From the NCBI GenBank assembly GCA_013373085.1, contig JABXIM010000107.1:1-64000 (forward strand): a DNA stretch of 64,000 nt, read 5' to 3'. Source of the stretch: Oceanospirillaceae bacterium. Lineage in GTDB: Bacteria; Pseudomonadota; Gammaproteobacteria; Pseudomonadales; Balneatricaceae. A model generated the notes under the pieces. That model saw only the letters and a list, made by a program, of their open reading frames with translations. It was not told the DNA's origin and did not search any database. Every line of letters begins with the position of its first letter. Within the stretch, counting starts at the first letter, position 1. Below are positions 55,501 to 63,770 of this stretch, piece after piece. Position numbers and translations under genes: made by a program.

Positions 55501-57369
55501 CGGCTCTTCACTGTCGTACTGCAGCGTGAAGTCGTGAATCCAGAATCGGCCACCATCGCGGCGCTTCACCTTGTAGGGATGCTCGCCGACGACTCGCATA
55601 CCGAGCTTCTCGAGCACCGGAATAACGTCCGACAGCACCAGCGGATGCTGCGGATGGAACAGCTTGAAGCGCAGCACTTCGCGACTCTGCTCGAGCATGC
55701 GGTAGAAACTGAGGTTGAGTGCACGCCCGTCGTCCAGCTGTTCGATGCGCTGGATGTCGTAGACAGCCGCACTGGGACGGAAGTTTTCCCGGTACGCCGA
55801 CGGGAAAGCCTGCCGGTAACCGTTGACCAGGGCGTTACCCTTCTCCTCGCCGCAGCTCTCGACCAGCGCCTCGTGCAGCTCCTCGCCCCAGGCACGGGAT
55901 ATGTCGACAACCTCGGCTTCGATTGCCTGCGGATCGATGCTGTCGACCTTGCGCGGGTCGACCTGGAGCACAAAATGCACCCGCGCCAGCAACGACTCAC
56001 TGAAGCGCGTGGTGAACTCGCAATCGAGCGCGCCAAAATGATCGATCAGCAACTGCTGTACCTGAAGTCGCAGCGCCGTCGTGTAGAGATCGCGGGGCAC
56101 GAAATAGAGGCATGAAAAGAACTTGCTGCAGGCATCGCGGCGAATCAACAGCTTGATCTTGCGGCGCTCCTGCAGCGTGTAAATGCCCATCGCCATATCG
56201 AACAACTCGTCGTCACTGGCGAGGAACAGCTCGTCTCGCGGCAGATCCGTGAGGATCTGCATCAGCGCCTTGCCGCTATGACCGCGGGGATCGAAGCCTG
56301 CCCGCTCCAGCAAACGGGCGGCGCGCTGGCGCAGAATCGGGATCTGATTCGGCGGCTCGAAATACACCGGCGATGTCCAGAGTCCATAGAAGCGGTATTC
56401 GCCGATCACGCCACCGTCGTCATCGTAGCGCTTGATCACCACCAGGTCCTGGTGCGCGGGCCGATGGACGCGGGCACGTGTGGCATCCTTGGCGAACATC
56501 AGCGGTTCCGGATTCAACATGAACGCATGCTCTTCCGCGCGCAGATCATCGCCCCCGCGGCTGCGTCCAGACTTGGCGTGCAGCTTCAGGGTTCCCAGTT
56601 CGCTGCCGGGGACGCGCTGGACCACGAAGTCGTCGCCTTCGCCCTCGAAAGCAAGTTCGTCGAAACCGAGGAAGGTGAAACGGTTACTGAGCATCCAGTC
56701 GCAGAAGCTTCGCGCTTCGGCCACACGCTCGGGGTCGATGGCTTCGGGCGCACCGCTCAGTTCGACGCTGGCCTGGCTGAGCCGCTGGCGCATCGCACTG
56801 AACTCCTGAACCGAGGCCCGCACTTCGCCGAGCACCTCGAGCAGGTGCCCGCGCAGCTGCTTGAGTTCATCCGCCGCCGTATGGCGATCGACTTCGAAAT
56901 ACATCAGCGCCTCGGCGCTGCCACGCCCGTCGTTGCGCGACACCAGCTCGCTGAAGTTACCGCTTTCGTCCCGCACGACACCAAGCACACCGCTGTGCAC
57001 CACATGAATGGCCATCTCCCGACGGTTAAGCTCCATCCGCACGGAATCGACCAGAAACGGCATATCCGGATGCAGAATCAGGATTACCGTATGGTTGCAG
57101 TGCCAGCCATGCTGCTCCAGATCCGGGTTGAATACCCTTACCCTCGGTTCGCAGCCCTGGCTTTCGTTAAGAAACTCCCAGCACGACAGCGTCGCACCGT
57201 AGAGATTGTCGATCGACCGTTCACTCAGCTCCTGCTGCGGCGACGCACGATAAAAGCGCGTACTGAAATCCGCCACACTGGCCTGAGCCTCCTGCGCCAG
57301 CCGGTTGCGATAGAGCTCGTCAAGCTGCATCAGAATTTTTTGTTTGTTATCAACGCGTTGCTCGGACAT
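52522..57369 (-). CDS. gdhB: NAD-specific glutamate dehydrogenase, 180-kDa class
   Basis: A 1615-residue large NAD-GDH that deaminates glutamate to 2-oxoglutarate. N-terminal regulatory ACT-like regions are followed by the catalytic core around residues 800-1200: [39 protein letters not shown] (catalytic Lys region), then the Rossmann part ([18 protein letters not shown]), and a C-terminal helical domain. Pseudomonas GdhB is 1620 residues, so this is complete. ATG at 57369. A long open frame on the opposite strand (53566-56115) is a composition effect. Probably transcribed alone; its 5' spacer (57370-57610) is AT-richer and contains no visible gene. Confidence 0.96.
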   Translation of the reverse strand: [1615 protein letters not shown]

Positions 57370-57610
57370 CGAATCCTTTTAACCCCGTCTTGCTCTCATA
57401 GCTGCCGTTTTGAACGGCCCCGAAGCCGGTCGAATTCCATACACCAGCAGACATAGCACCATACCTGCACGAACATGCTCGGAGCCGACGAAAATGATGC
57501 ACGTCAGAGTGTATAAACTCTAGGCGATACAGACGAAAAAATTGTCAAAGACTGGGAATTCTTTGCCAAAAGGCACGAATTGGCGGGCGGGACACCCGGA
57601 GAGAGGAAAA

Positions 57611-58051
57611 TCAGGAATTTTCGTTGCTGAAGCGGATAACCACTGGACGCTTGCCCCACTCGAGAGCGGCGTCACGATCTACGCCCATGTAGATATCGAT
57701 TTTTTTGCGCCAGCGACCGCCCATTTTATCGAGCACCTTGTAGCGCCCGGGCAGTCCGTCTATCGTGACTTCGCTACCGGGTTCGAGCCCCATCGCAAGC
57801 AGGTCACGGGATACTGCTATGGCCTTGATGCCGGGTTTGAGTCGATGCCCCCAGGCCCCGATACTGGGGTTGCCCTCGGTCTGGCCGGGAAGGGAGTTGT
57901 ATGCCGTGGCTGTCACCTTCATCTTGACCTCAGCCTCGCCGCGATCATACCCCCAGCAGCTGCCGGCCACCGGGACGCAGAGCAACGACGCCAGCAACGG
58001 CAAGGTTCGCAGCCTGAGACCAGCTTTTTTCGGTTTCCGGATCAAGGACAT
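57611..58051 (-). CDS. 3D-domain (MltA-C-like) secreted protein
   Basis: A 146-residue protein with a basic N-terminus, a hydrophobic segment (LPLLASLLCVPVAGSC, signal peptide or lipoprotein anchor at Cys32) and a 3D domain (about 50-140). The domain's aspartates appear in RYKVLDKMGGRWRKKIDIYMG, with VTATAYNSLPGQTEG upstream, the layout of small stand-alone 3D proteins related to MltA lytic transglycosylase and Rpf/YuiC-like hydrolases. It may act on peptidoglycan. Start uncertain: ATG 58051 is used; ATG 58072 or a far GTG 58135 are alternatives without good ribosome sites. Divergent from the PqiA-like gene. Confidence 0.75.
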   Translation of the reverse strand: MSLIRKPKKAGLRLRTLPLLASLLCVPVAGSCWGYDRGEAEVKMKVTATAYNSLPGQTEGNPSIGAWGHRLKPGIKAIAVSRDLLAMGLEPGSEVTIDGLPGRYKVLDKMGGRWRKKIDIYMGVDRDAALEWGKRPVVIRFSNENS

Positions 58052-58204
58052 AAGCAAAACGTAATTTGGCATGACTTTTGGATTCTGCCAGAAAAAACAC
58101 ACAAGCGGAACCCTTAATCGCTCCACGAGTGGCACATAAGCGGACAGTCAACGGCCAGATATTCCTTTATCATGGGCGTTTACTGTTAGCCAATCGATAC
58201 GCCG

Positions 58205-58690
58205 ATGCCCTCTCCCACCCTGACTCCCGCACTTGCCTGGCGGTTGCGCGCTCTGCTTGCCATCGCGGCAATGCTGCTCGCCACGGGATTTTTTGCGCCG
58301 ATGATGACCATCGAGCGGTTTATTTTCATCCACAACAGCTTTTCGCTGGTTTCCGGTATATGGCAGCTGGCGCGGGACGGACAGTACCTGTTATTCGTAC
58401 TGATTACCTGCTTCAGCATTCTGTTGCCGGTACTCAAGCTGCTTGTCCTGCTGCGACTGACCGGCGCGGCGATTCACCACGACAGCAGACTCCCGCGCTA
58501 CCTGCGCCTGATGCACAGCTACGGTCGCTGGTCGATGCTCGATGTCTTCGTGGTGGCGGTTCTGGTGGTATCGGTCAAACTCGGCGCCATCGCCGAAGTA
58601 CAGGTGCACTACGGCCTCTATGCATTTGCCGCTGCGGTGTTGCTGACCCTCTACATCACGTCGAAGATCAGCAGACTGGCAGTTGACTAG
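58205..58690 (+). CDS. Paraquat-inducible protein A-like membrane protein (single domain)
   Basis: A 161-residue inner-membrane protein with four hydrophobic segments (about 15-35, 62-84, 110-130, 138-155). It matches one PqiA/LetA-type unit: FFAPMMTIERFIFIHNSFSLVSGIWQL, LLPVLKLLVLL and the YGRWSMLDVFVVAVLVV segment. It lacks the zinc-finger part and the second unit of full PqiA (417 residues). PqiA proteins act with MCE proteins in lipid transport; no MCE partner is nearby. ATG 58205 follows ACGCCG without a clear ribosome site, so the start is moderately sure. Confidence 0.82.
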   Translation: MPSPTLTPALAWRLRALLAIAAMLLATGFFAPMMTIERFIFIHNSFSLVSGIWQLARDGQYLLFVLITCFSILLPVLKLLVLLRLTGAAIHHDSRLPRYLRLMHSYGRWSMLDVFVVAVLVVSVKLGAIAEVQVHYGLYAFAAAVLLTLYITSKISRLAVD

Positions 58691-58710
58691 AAAGGTACGC
58701 GCCTGCCAAA

Positions 58711-58770
58711 TCCACCGGGTGGCGTTCCACCGGGTGGCGCTCCACCGGGTGGCGCTCCACCGGATGCCAC
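58711..58770. repeat. Short tandem 15-bp repeat of self-complementary units
   Basis: TCCACCGGGTGGCG(T/C) occurs three times (58711-58725, 58726-58740, 58741-58755), then a fourth, altered unit TCCACCGGATGCCACCC. Each unit contains CCACC-G-GGTGG, a near-perfect palindrome. The block lies between the convergent PqiA-like and chemoreceptor genes, so it could act as a two-way transcription end or a protein-binding array; no partner is seen. Confidence 0.8.
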
Positions 58771-58808
58771 CCGGGCTAAACTGACGCCCTAACCGTTCGG
58801 ACATACCA

Positions 58809-60377
58809 TTATCTCGAAAAGGCCTTCACCGCCGAGCGGAGCTCGGTGACCAACTGCTCTATATCGCCGGTCGCGCTGTCGGTTACGTCGGACGCCTGAA
58901 CGTTGGCCTCGGCAATCTCGCGAATTTTCAGGATATTGTGGCTGATCTCATCGGCTACCGCGCTCTGCTCTTCAGATGCGCTGGCCACCTGGATGCAGCG
59001 ATCCGACACTTCGGACAGCGCTTCGACGACACGCTCGAACGCAAGCCCCGCATTCTGCGCCTGCTCGATCCCGCTCTCGGCGCGCACGCGACTGCGCTGC
59101 ATGGTCTCGGCGGTGCCGCTGACATGATGCTGGATCGTTTCGATGGTACGTCGTATCTGCCCGGTAGAGTCCTGGGTACGTTTGGCGAGCGTGCGAACCT
59201 CGTCGGCCACCCCAGCGAAGCCGCGCCCCTGCTCCCCGGCACGGGCAGCCTCGATCGCGGCATTGAGCGCCAGCAGGTTGGTCTGCTCGGCAATCTCGCT
59301 GATAATCACGACAATCTCGCCGATGGCCTCGGTATGCTCCTTGAGCCGGCTCGACGACTCCGCCGCAACGACCACTTCGTCCACCAGACTGCGAATGGCA
59401 TCCACCATCTGGCTGACCAGCTGCCGACCATGCACCGCTTCCTCCGACGCTTGCCGCGATGCATCCGACGTTTGCGCGGTATTGTTGGCGATGTCGTGCG
59501 CGGTCGCCGACATCTCGGTAGCCGCCGAGGCCAGCAGGTCGGTTTCAGCATTCTGCGTCGACACGCCTTCGTGGGTGGTCCGCAACGCCTGACGCGTTGT
59601 CGCCACCGTACCGGCCAGGGTGGCGATACTGTCCTCGACCCGACCGAGCAGGGTCCTGAGCCTGGCGTTCATCATTCGTACCGCCAGCTCGACGCTACCG
59701 CTCTCGTCCATGCGCGGCGCCATCACCAGTTGGGCCAGCGGATTGTCGTAAACCTCGCCGGCGAGGCTGCGCATATCGCCGAGCGGGCGGCAGAACCAGG
59801 CGCCCGCGGCGACCGCAACCAGGGTAACAAGCGCCAGCAGACCATACTGCAACCAGCCATTCGGGACGAACAGCATCAGCGCCCAGACCGCCGCCATCAC
59901 TGCGCCGATCATGCCGACGAGCGGCATCGCCAGACGCGACGGGCGTGTCGGAACGCGCGATTTACCGGCGCGCAGGCGCGCATAAACACGCTCCGCCTGT
60001 TCGATCTGCACATCCGATGGCCGGGTACGCACCGACTGGTAGCCGGTTTTGCCCCCGTGTTCGTCATACAGCGGCATGACGTAAGCCTGCACCCAGTAGT
60101 GATCGCCGTTTTTGCAGCGATTCTTGACCATGCCCATCCAGGGACGGTCAGCCTTGAGGTGTTCCCAAAGATCGGCGAAGGCGGCCTTGGGCATATCGGG
60201 ATGACGCACGATGTTATGATGCTGTCCCGTGAGTTCGTCGACGCTAAAGCCCGAAACCTCGATAAAGGCCTGGTTGGCATAAAGTATCCGACCGGAAAGA
60301 TCGGTCGTCGAAATGAGCCGCTGATCCGCCGGATACCTGCGCTCAACACCTGTCACCTGGCTGTTTGAATGATTCAC
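58809..60377 (-). CDS. Aer-like chemoreceptor (PAS - membrane - HAMP-like - MCP signalling)
   Basis: A 522-residue methyl-accepting chemotaxis protein of the Aer class. Residues about 20-125 form a PAS domain with the Aer-type [16 protein letters not shown] and [17 protein letters not shown] segments, implying FAD and redox/energy sensing. A membrane hairpin (about 150-195), a HAMP-like linker and the MCP signalling tip ([38 protein letters not shown]) follow. No periplasmic domain. Motile behaviour is implied. The start is GTG 60377; it overlaps by four bases with the stop of a short upstream frame (60374-60445). Confidence 0.92.
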   Translation of the reverse strand: MNHSNSQVTGVERRYPADQRLISTTDLSGRILYANQAFIEVSGFSVDELTGQHHNIVRHPDMPKAAFADLWEHLKADRPWMGMVKNRCKNGDHYWVQAYVMPLYDEHGGKTGYQSVRTRPSDVQIEQAERVYARLRAGKSRVPTRPSRLAMPLVGMIGAVMAAVWALMLFVPNGWLQYGLLALVTLVAVAAGAWFCRPLGDMRSLAGEVYDNPLAQLVMAPRMDESGSVELAVRMMNARLRTLLGRVEDSIATLAGTVATTRQALRTTHEGVSTQNAETDLLASAATEMSATAHDIANNTAQTSDASRQASEEAVHGRQLVSQMVDAIRSLVDEVVVAAESSSRLKEHTEAIGEIVVIISEIAEQTNLLALNAAIEAARAGEQGRGFAGVADEVRTLAKRTQDSTGQIRRTIETIQHHVSGTAETMQRSRVRAESGIEQAQNAGLAFERVVEALSEVSDRCIQVASASEEQSAVADEISHNILKIREIAEANVQASDVTDSATGDIEQLVTELRSAVKAFSR

Positions 60378-60445
60378 ACTAATGTTTCCATCTGGCTCTC
60401 TGGGAGGACATCCATTTCGAGGGCCGCAACGTTTTGAACTCGCAT
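60374..60445 (-). CDS. Possible 23-codon leader peptide of the chemoreceptor gene
   Basis: A short frame [18 protein letters not shown] ends METLV, stopping at TGA that shares GTGA with the chemoreceptor start. AAAGG lies just before its ATG, inside the loop and stem edge of a hairpin CGCGAC-TGTAAAG-GTCGCG (60448-60466). Such overlap suggests translational coupling, because the chemoreceptor GTG itself has only a weak ribosome site (GGA). No homologue is known to me; chance is possible. Confidence 0.35.
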   Translation of the reverse strand: MRVQNVAALEMDVLPESQMETLV

Positions 60446-60608
60446 GTCGCGACCTTTACAGTCGCGCACCTGAAACGCTCTCTGGCGCTTTCGCTCGCTA
60501 GCGGCCGCTACCTTAAAACCTTTAGCCCTTAATACGACAGGGTTTTCCTGACCGCCCCGCATCGGGAGACTGCTGTTACAATATGCCCCGCATTCGAACG
60601 AGGCCCCC

Positions 60609-63137
60609 ATGAAACGCCTGCCAATCGACGACATCCTGCCCCAGCTGCGCAGCACGCTCGCTGACCACACGGAAGCCGTGCTCGAAGCACCCCCCGGCGC
60701 CGGCAAAACCACACGCGTGCCACTGGCGCTGCTCGACGAATCCTGGCTGGGGCCGCAGAAAATCCTCATGCTGGAACCCCGCAGACTGGCTGCCCGCGCC
60801 GCCGCCGAGCGCCTAGCGACCAGCCTCGGAGAAAAGGTCGGCGCAACGGTCGGCTACCGGATACGTTTCGACAGCCGCGTCGGCCCGGACACTCGCATCG
60901 AAGTGGTGACCGAGGGCATACTGACGCGCATGCTGCAATCGGATCCGTCCCTGGAAGGCGTCGGCTTGCTGATATTCGACGAGTTCCACGAGCGCAGCCT
61001 CGATGCCGATCTCGGACTGGCGCTCGCTCTCCAGGGACGCGCCCTGCTGCGGGACGACCCACCGCTGCGGCTGCTGCTGATGTCAGCGACGCTGGATGGA
61101 GAGGCCAGCGCCCGCCTGCTCGGCGGCGCCCCGATCATAAGCAGCGAGGGCCGCGCCTACCCGGTCGACATCCGCTACAGCGCCCCGTCCCAGACCGGCG
61201 AACGCATCGAACCGCGCGCCGCAGCCACTGTGATCGATGCCCTGAACAGTGAACCCGGAAGCGTTCTGGTGTTCCTGCCGGGACAACGCGAAATCCGCGA
61301 AACCCATCGCCTGCTGCGGGAGCGCCTTGACGGTCGCTCCGATCTGCTGCTAACCCCGCTTTACGGCGACCTGAGCCTGGAACAGCAACGCCAGGCCATC
61401 GCTCCGGCGCCGGACGGCAAGCGCAAGGTGGTTCTGGCAACGGCGATCGCCGAAACCAGCCTGACGATCGAAGGCGTCAGGATTGTGATCGACGCCGGGC
61501 TCAGCCGTGAAGCAGTATTCGACCCTGGCACCGGCATGACCCGGTTGCAGACCCGGCGCCTGTCCCGGGATGCCAGCGTCCAGCGTGCCGGCCGCGCCGG
61601 ACGCCTGGAACCGGGCATTTGCTATCGTCTGTGGTCCGAATCGCAGCAGCAGTCACTGAACCCGCGTCGCGCTCCGGAAATCCTGCAGGCCGACCTGGCC
61701 CCGCTGGCCCTGCAGCTGGTAGCCTGGGGCGTCAACGACCCCGGCGAGCTCGACTGGCTCGACCCTCCTGCGCCAGTCCCTTACAACCAGGCGCTGGACC
61801 TGCTTGCGCGCCTGGGCGCCGTCAGCGAAAACGACGGCCGCTGGTCGCTGACCGCCCACGGCGAACGCATGGCGCAACTGCCGGCCCATCCGCGCATCTC
61901 GCACCTGCTGCTCGAAGGCCAGCGACTGGGTCAGCGGCCTCTTGCCTGCGAAATTGCCGCCCTGCTTTCCGACCGGGATCCACTGCGCCAGTCCAGCGCC
62001 GACATTGGACTGCGCCTCGCCTGGCTGCGGGGCGAATCCCGCATCAGCGCGACAGAACGGACTCAGTGGCACCGCCTCTGCCAACAGCGGGACCAGTTCG
62101 AACGCCTGTGCAGCCGACTACAGACACCCAGGACAACAATGGCCCCGTTAGGACCTGACGCCGCCGTCGCCGCACTGATTGCCTGCGCCTATCCGGACCG
62201 GATCGCCGCACGGCGACAGGCACAGGGCCTCGATTTCCGTCTTGCCAATGGCCGCGCCGCTCGGCTGGAAGCGGATGACCCGCTGCGAAATTACGCCTGG
62301 TTGACACTGGCACAGCTGTCCGGACGCAGCGGAGACGCCACCGACCGTATCCGCCTGGCCGCGCCCCTCGACCCAGCCCTGTTTACCGGCCCACTCGCCT
62401 CGCTACTCAGCAGTGAGGACCGAGTCGAGTGGAGCGATCGCGACAACCGGCTGATCTGCGAGCGGCAGCGGCGCATCGGCAGCCTCATCGTCGACAGCGA
62501 ACCATTGGAACCGGTCCCGACACAGACCCGCACCGACGCCCTGTGTGCGCTGGTGCGCAAGCGCGGCCTGGCACTGCTGCCCTGGAACGACGATCTGCAG
62601 CGTTGGCGCCAGCGCGTCGAGTTCCTGCGCAACAACGACCGGGACAGCTCAAGGCCGTGGCCGGACCTGTCAGACGCTGCCCTGCTGGCAACCCTCGAGA
62701 CCTGGCTGGCTCCATGGCTCGACGGCGTCAGCCATATCAATCACTTCACCCGACTCGACCTCGCGGCCATCCTGCAGGGATTGTTGCCCTGGCCACTGCC
62801 GAGGCAGCTCGACGAACTCGCACCTACGCATTACGGTTTGCCGTCGGGGCACCGCGCCCGCATCGACTATAGCGAGGAGCCACCGGTACTGGCGGTAAAA
62901 TTGCAGGAACTGTTCGGCTGCAGCGAGACGCCGAGGATCGGCGCAGTGGCACTTAAGTTGCACCTGCTGTCACCGGCACAGCGGCCGCTACAGGTGACGC
63001 AGGACCTGATCAGTTTCTGGCACAACAGCTACCGCGAGGTGCAGAAGGACATGAAGGGACGCTACCCGAAACACCACTGGCCGGACGACCCGATGAGCGC
63101 AACGCCCGGCAGCGGCGTGAAACGGCGCAGCCGATGA
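60609..63137 (+). CDS. hrpB: ATP-dependent helicase HrpB
   Basis: An 842-residue DEAH-box helicase. Motifs: I EAPPGAGKTTRVPLALL (about residues 28-44), II FDEFHERSLDADLGL (about 125-139), III LLMSATLDGE, IV-VI in the second RecA domain (VLATAIAETSLTIEGV, QRAGRAGRLEPG), then the HA2 and the HrpB-specific C-terminal region ending in SFWHNSYREVQKDMKGRYPKHHWPDDP, a family hallmark. Size as in E. coli (about 810-850). A TACAAT -10-like element lies at 60577-60582. Cellular role remains unclear. The stop overlaps the next start by four bases. Confidence 0.95.
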   Translation: MKRLPIDDILPQLRSTLADHTEAVLEAPPGAGKTTRVPLALLDESWLGPQKILMLEPRRLAARAAAERLATSLGEKVGATVGYRIRFDSRVGPDTRIEVVTEGILTRMLQSDPSLEGVGLLIFDEFHERSLDADLGLALALQGRALLRDDPPLRLLLMSATLDGEASARLLGGAPIISSEGRAYPVDIRYSAPSQTGERIEPRAAATVIDALNSEPGSVLVFLPGQREIRETHRLLRERLDGRSDLLLTPLYGDLSLEQQRQAIAPAPDGKRKVVLATAIAETSLTIEGVRIVIDAGLSREAVFDPGTGMTRLQTRRLSRDASVQRAGRAGRLEPGICYRLWSESQQQSLNPRRAPEILQADLAPLALQLVAWGVNDPGELDWLDPPAPVPYNQALDLLARLGAVSENDGRWSLTAHGERMAQLPAHPRISHLLLEGQRLGQRPLACEIAALLSDRDPLRQSSADIGLRLAWLRGESRISATERTQWHRLCQQRDQFERLCSRLQTPRTTMAPLGPDAAVAALIACAYPDRIAARRQAQGLDFRLANGRAARLEADDPLRNYAWLTLAQLSGRSGDATDRIRLAAPLDPALFTGPLASLLSSEDRVEWSDRDNRLICERQRRIGSLIVDSEPLEPVPTQTRTDALCALVRKRGLALLPWNDDLQRWRQRVEFLRNNDRDSSRPWPDLSDAALLATLETWLAPWLDGVSHINHFTRLDLAAILQGLLPWPLPRQLDELAPTHYGLPSGHRARIDYSEEPPVLAVKLQELFGCSETPRIGAVALKLHLLSPAQRPLQVTQDLISFWHNSYREVQKDMKGRYPKHHWPDDPMSATPGSGVKRRSR

Positions 63138-63604
63138 ACGTGGAGCGCTCCGACAAAGCGCTGCTCGGCGCGCCTGCCGCGCCACTGGTGCTCTACCTGC
63201 CCAACCCGCCGCGTTACCCGGTCGATCACCCCCGAACCAACACCGCCGCATTGATCGACCTCAACGGCAATCACTGGCGCAAGATACTGACGATATTGGC
63301 CAAGATCGCCTGCAGCCCGGCCAGTGACTGGCGCCGCTACCGCGATCAGGCGTTACTGCAACGCTCTGAAGCCATCAGTTTTGCCGACAGTCTGGAACCG
63401 AGTGCCGGCAGACACCTGGTGGCAGGTAAAGCAAGTTGGGAGCGGCTCGGATGCGACATCGGGGAGTTCACGGCTATCGATGACGGCCGGCTGCATGCAC
63501 GCGGCAACATACTGCTGACGCCCTATCCCGATTACCGGCAGTTTCCGAATCGGACAATCGAACGCGTCAGAGAGTGGCTCCGGGACTCAGGATCGCCCCG
63601 CTAG
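63134..63604 (+). CDS. Conserved-looking protein of unknown function, coupled to hrpB
   Basis: A 156-residue soluble protein. It begins MNVERSDKALLGAPAAPLVLYLPNPPRYPVDH, has a central NHWRKILTILAKIACSPASDWRRYRD and ends GNILLTPYPDYRQFPNRTIERVREWL. I do not recognise a family. No signal peptide or membrane segment is visible. The start overlaps the hrpB stop (ATGA), so it is translated with hrpB and may function with it. Codon use looks like that of its neighbours, which argues for a real gene. Confidence 0.75.
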   Translation: MNVERSDKALLGAPAAPLVLYLPNPPRYPVDHPRTNTAALIDLNGNHWRKILTILAKIACSPASDWRRYRDQALLQRSEAISFADSLEPSAGRHLVAGKASWERLGCDIGEFTAIDDGRLHARGNILLTPYPDYRQFPNRTIERVREWLRDSGSPR

Positions 63605-63728
63605 ACGGGTGACGCGAAGCGCGAACCGACGAGATCGCGCTACCCGCAGTCAATCGATCCGATATGCACTGATGAGAATGAAGATTCGAGATGACCGCTA
63701 CTGCGGGCTGGCGAAGGGAGTTTTCGAA
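63605..63728. other. Short spacer between convergent genes
   Basis: This stretch between the hrpB-linked gene and minE holds GCGAAGCGCGAA-type repeats (63612-63628), but no gene or clear signal. Confidence 0.4.
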
Positions 63729-63755
63729 AGGGGCTGCGCCACCGCAGCAACCCCT
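63729..63755 (-). terminator. Hairpin after minE
   Basis: AGGGG-TTG-CTGCG on the minus strand pairs with CGCAG-CCCCT around GTGG, with a 3-base bulge (63729-63755). TTTCG follows. It ends 15 bp after the minE stop and is probably a terminator of the min operon. Confidence 0.6.
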
Positions 63756-63770
63756 CTAATTGACAGGCTA

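Noticed and set aside
53566-56115. 849-codon plus-strand open frame opposite gdhB
   Set aside because: It lies entirely within the NAD-GDH gene on the other strand and shows no recognisable domain; stop codons are rare on this strand because of codon bias.
58938-60368. 476-codon plus-strand frame opposite the chemoreceptor
   Set aside because: Antisense to a protein with intact PAS and MCP signalling motifs; no start signal or domain.
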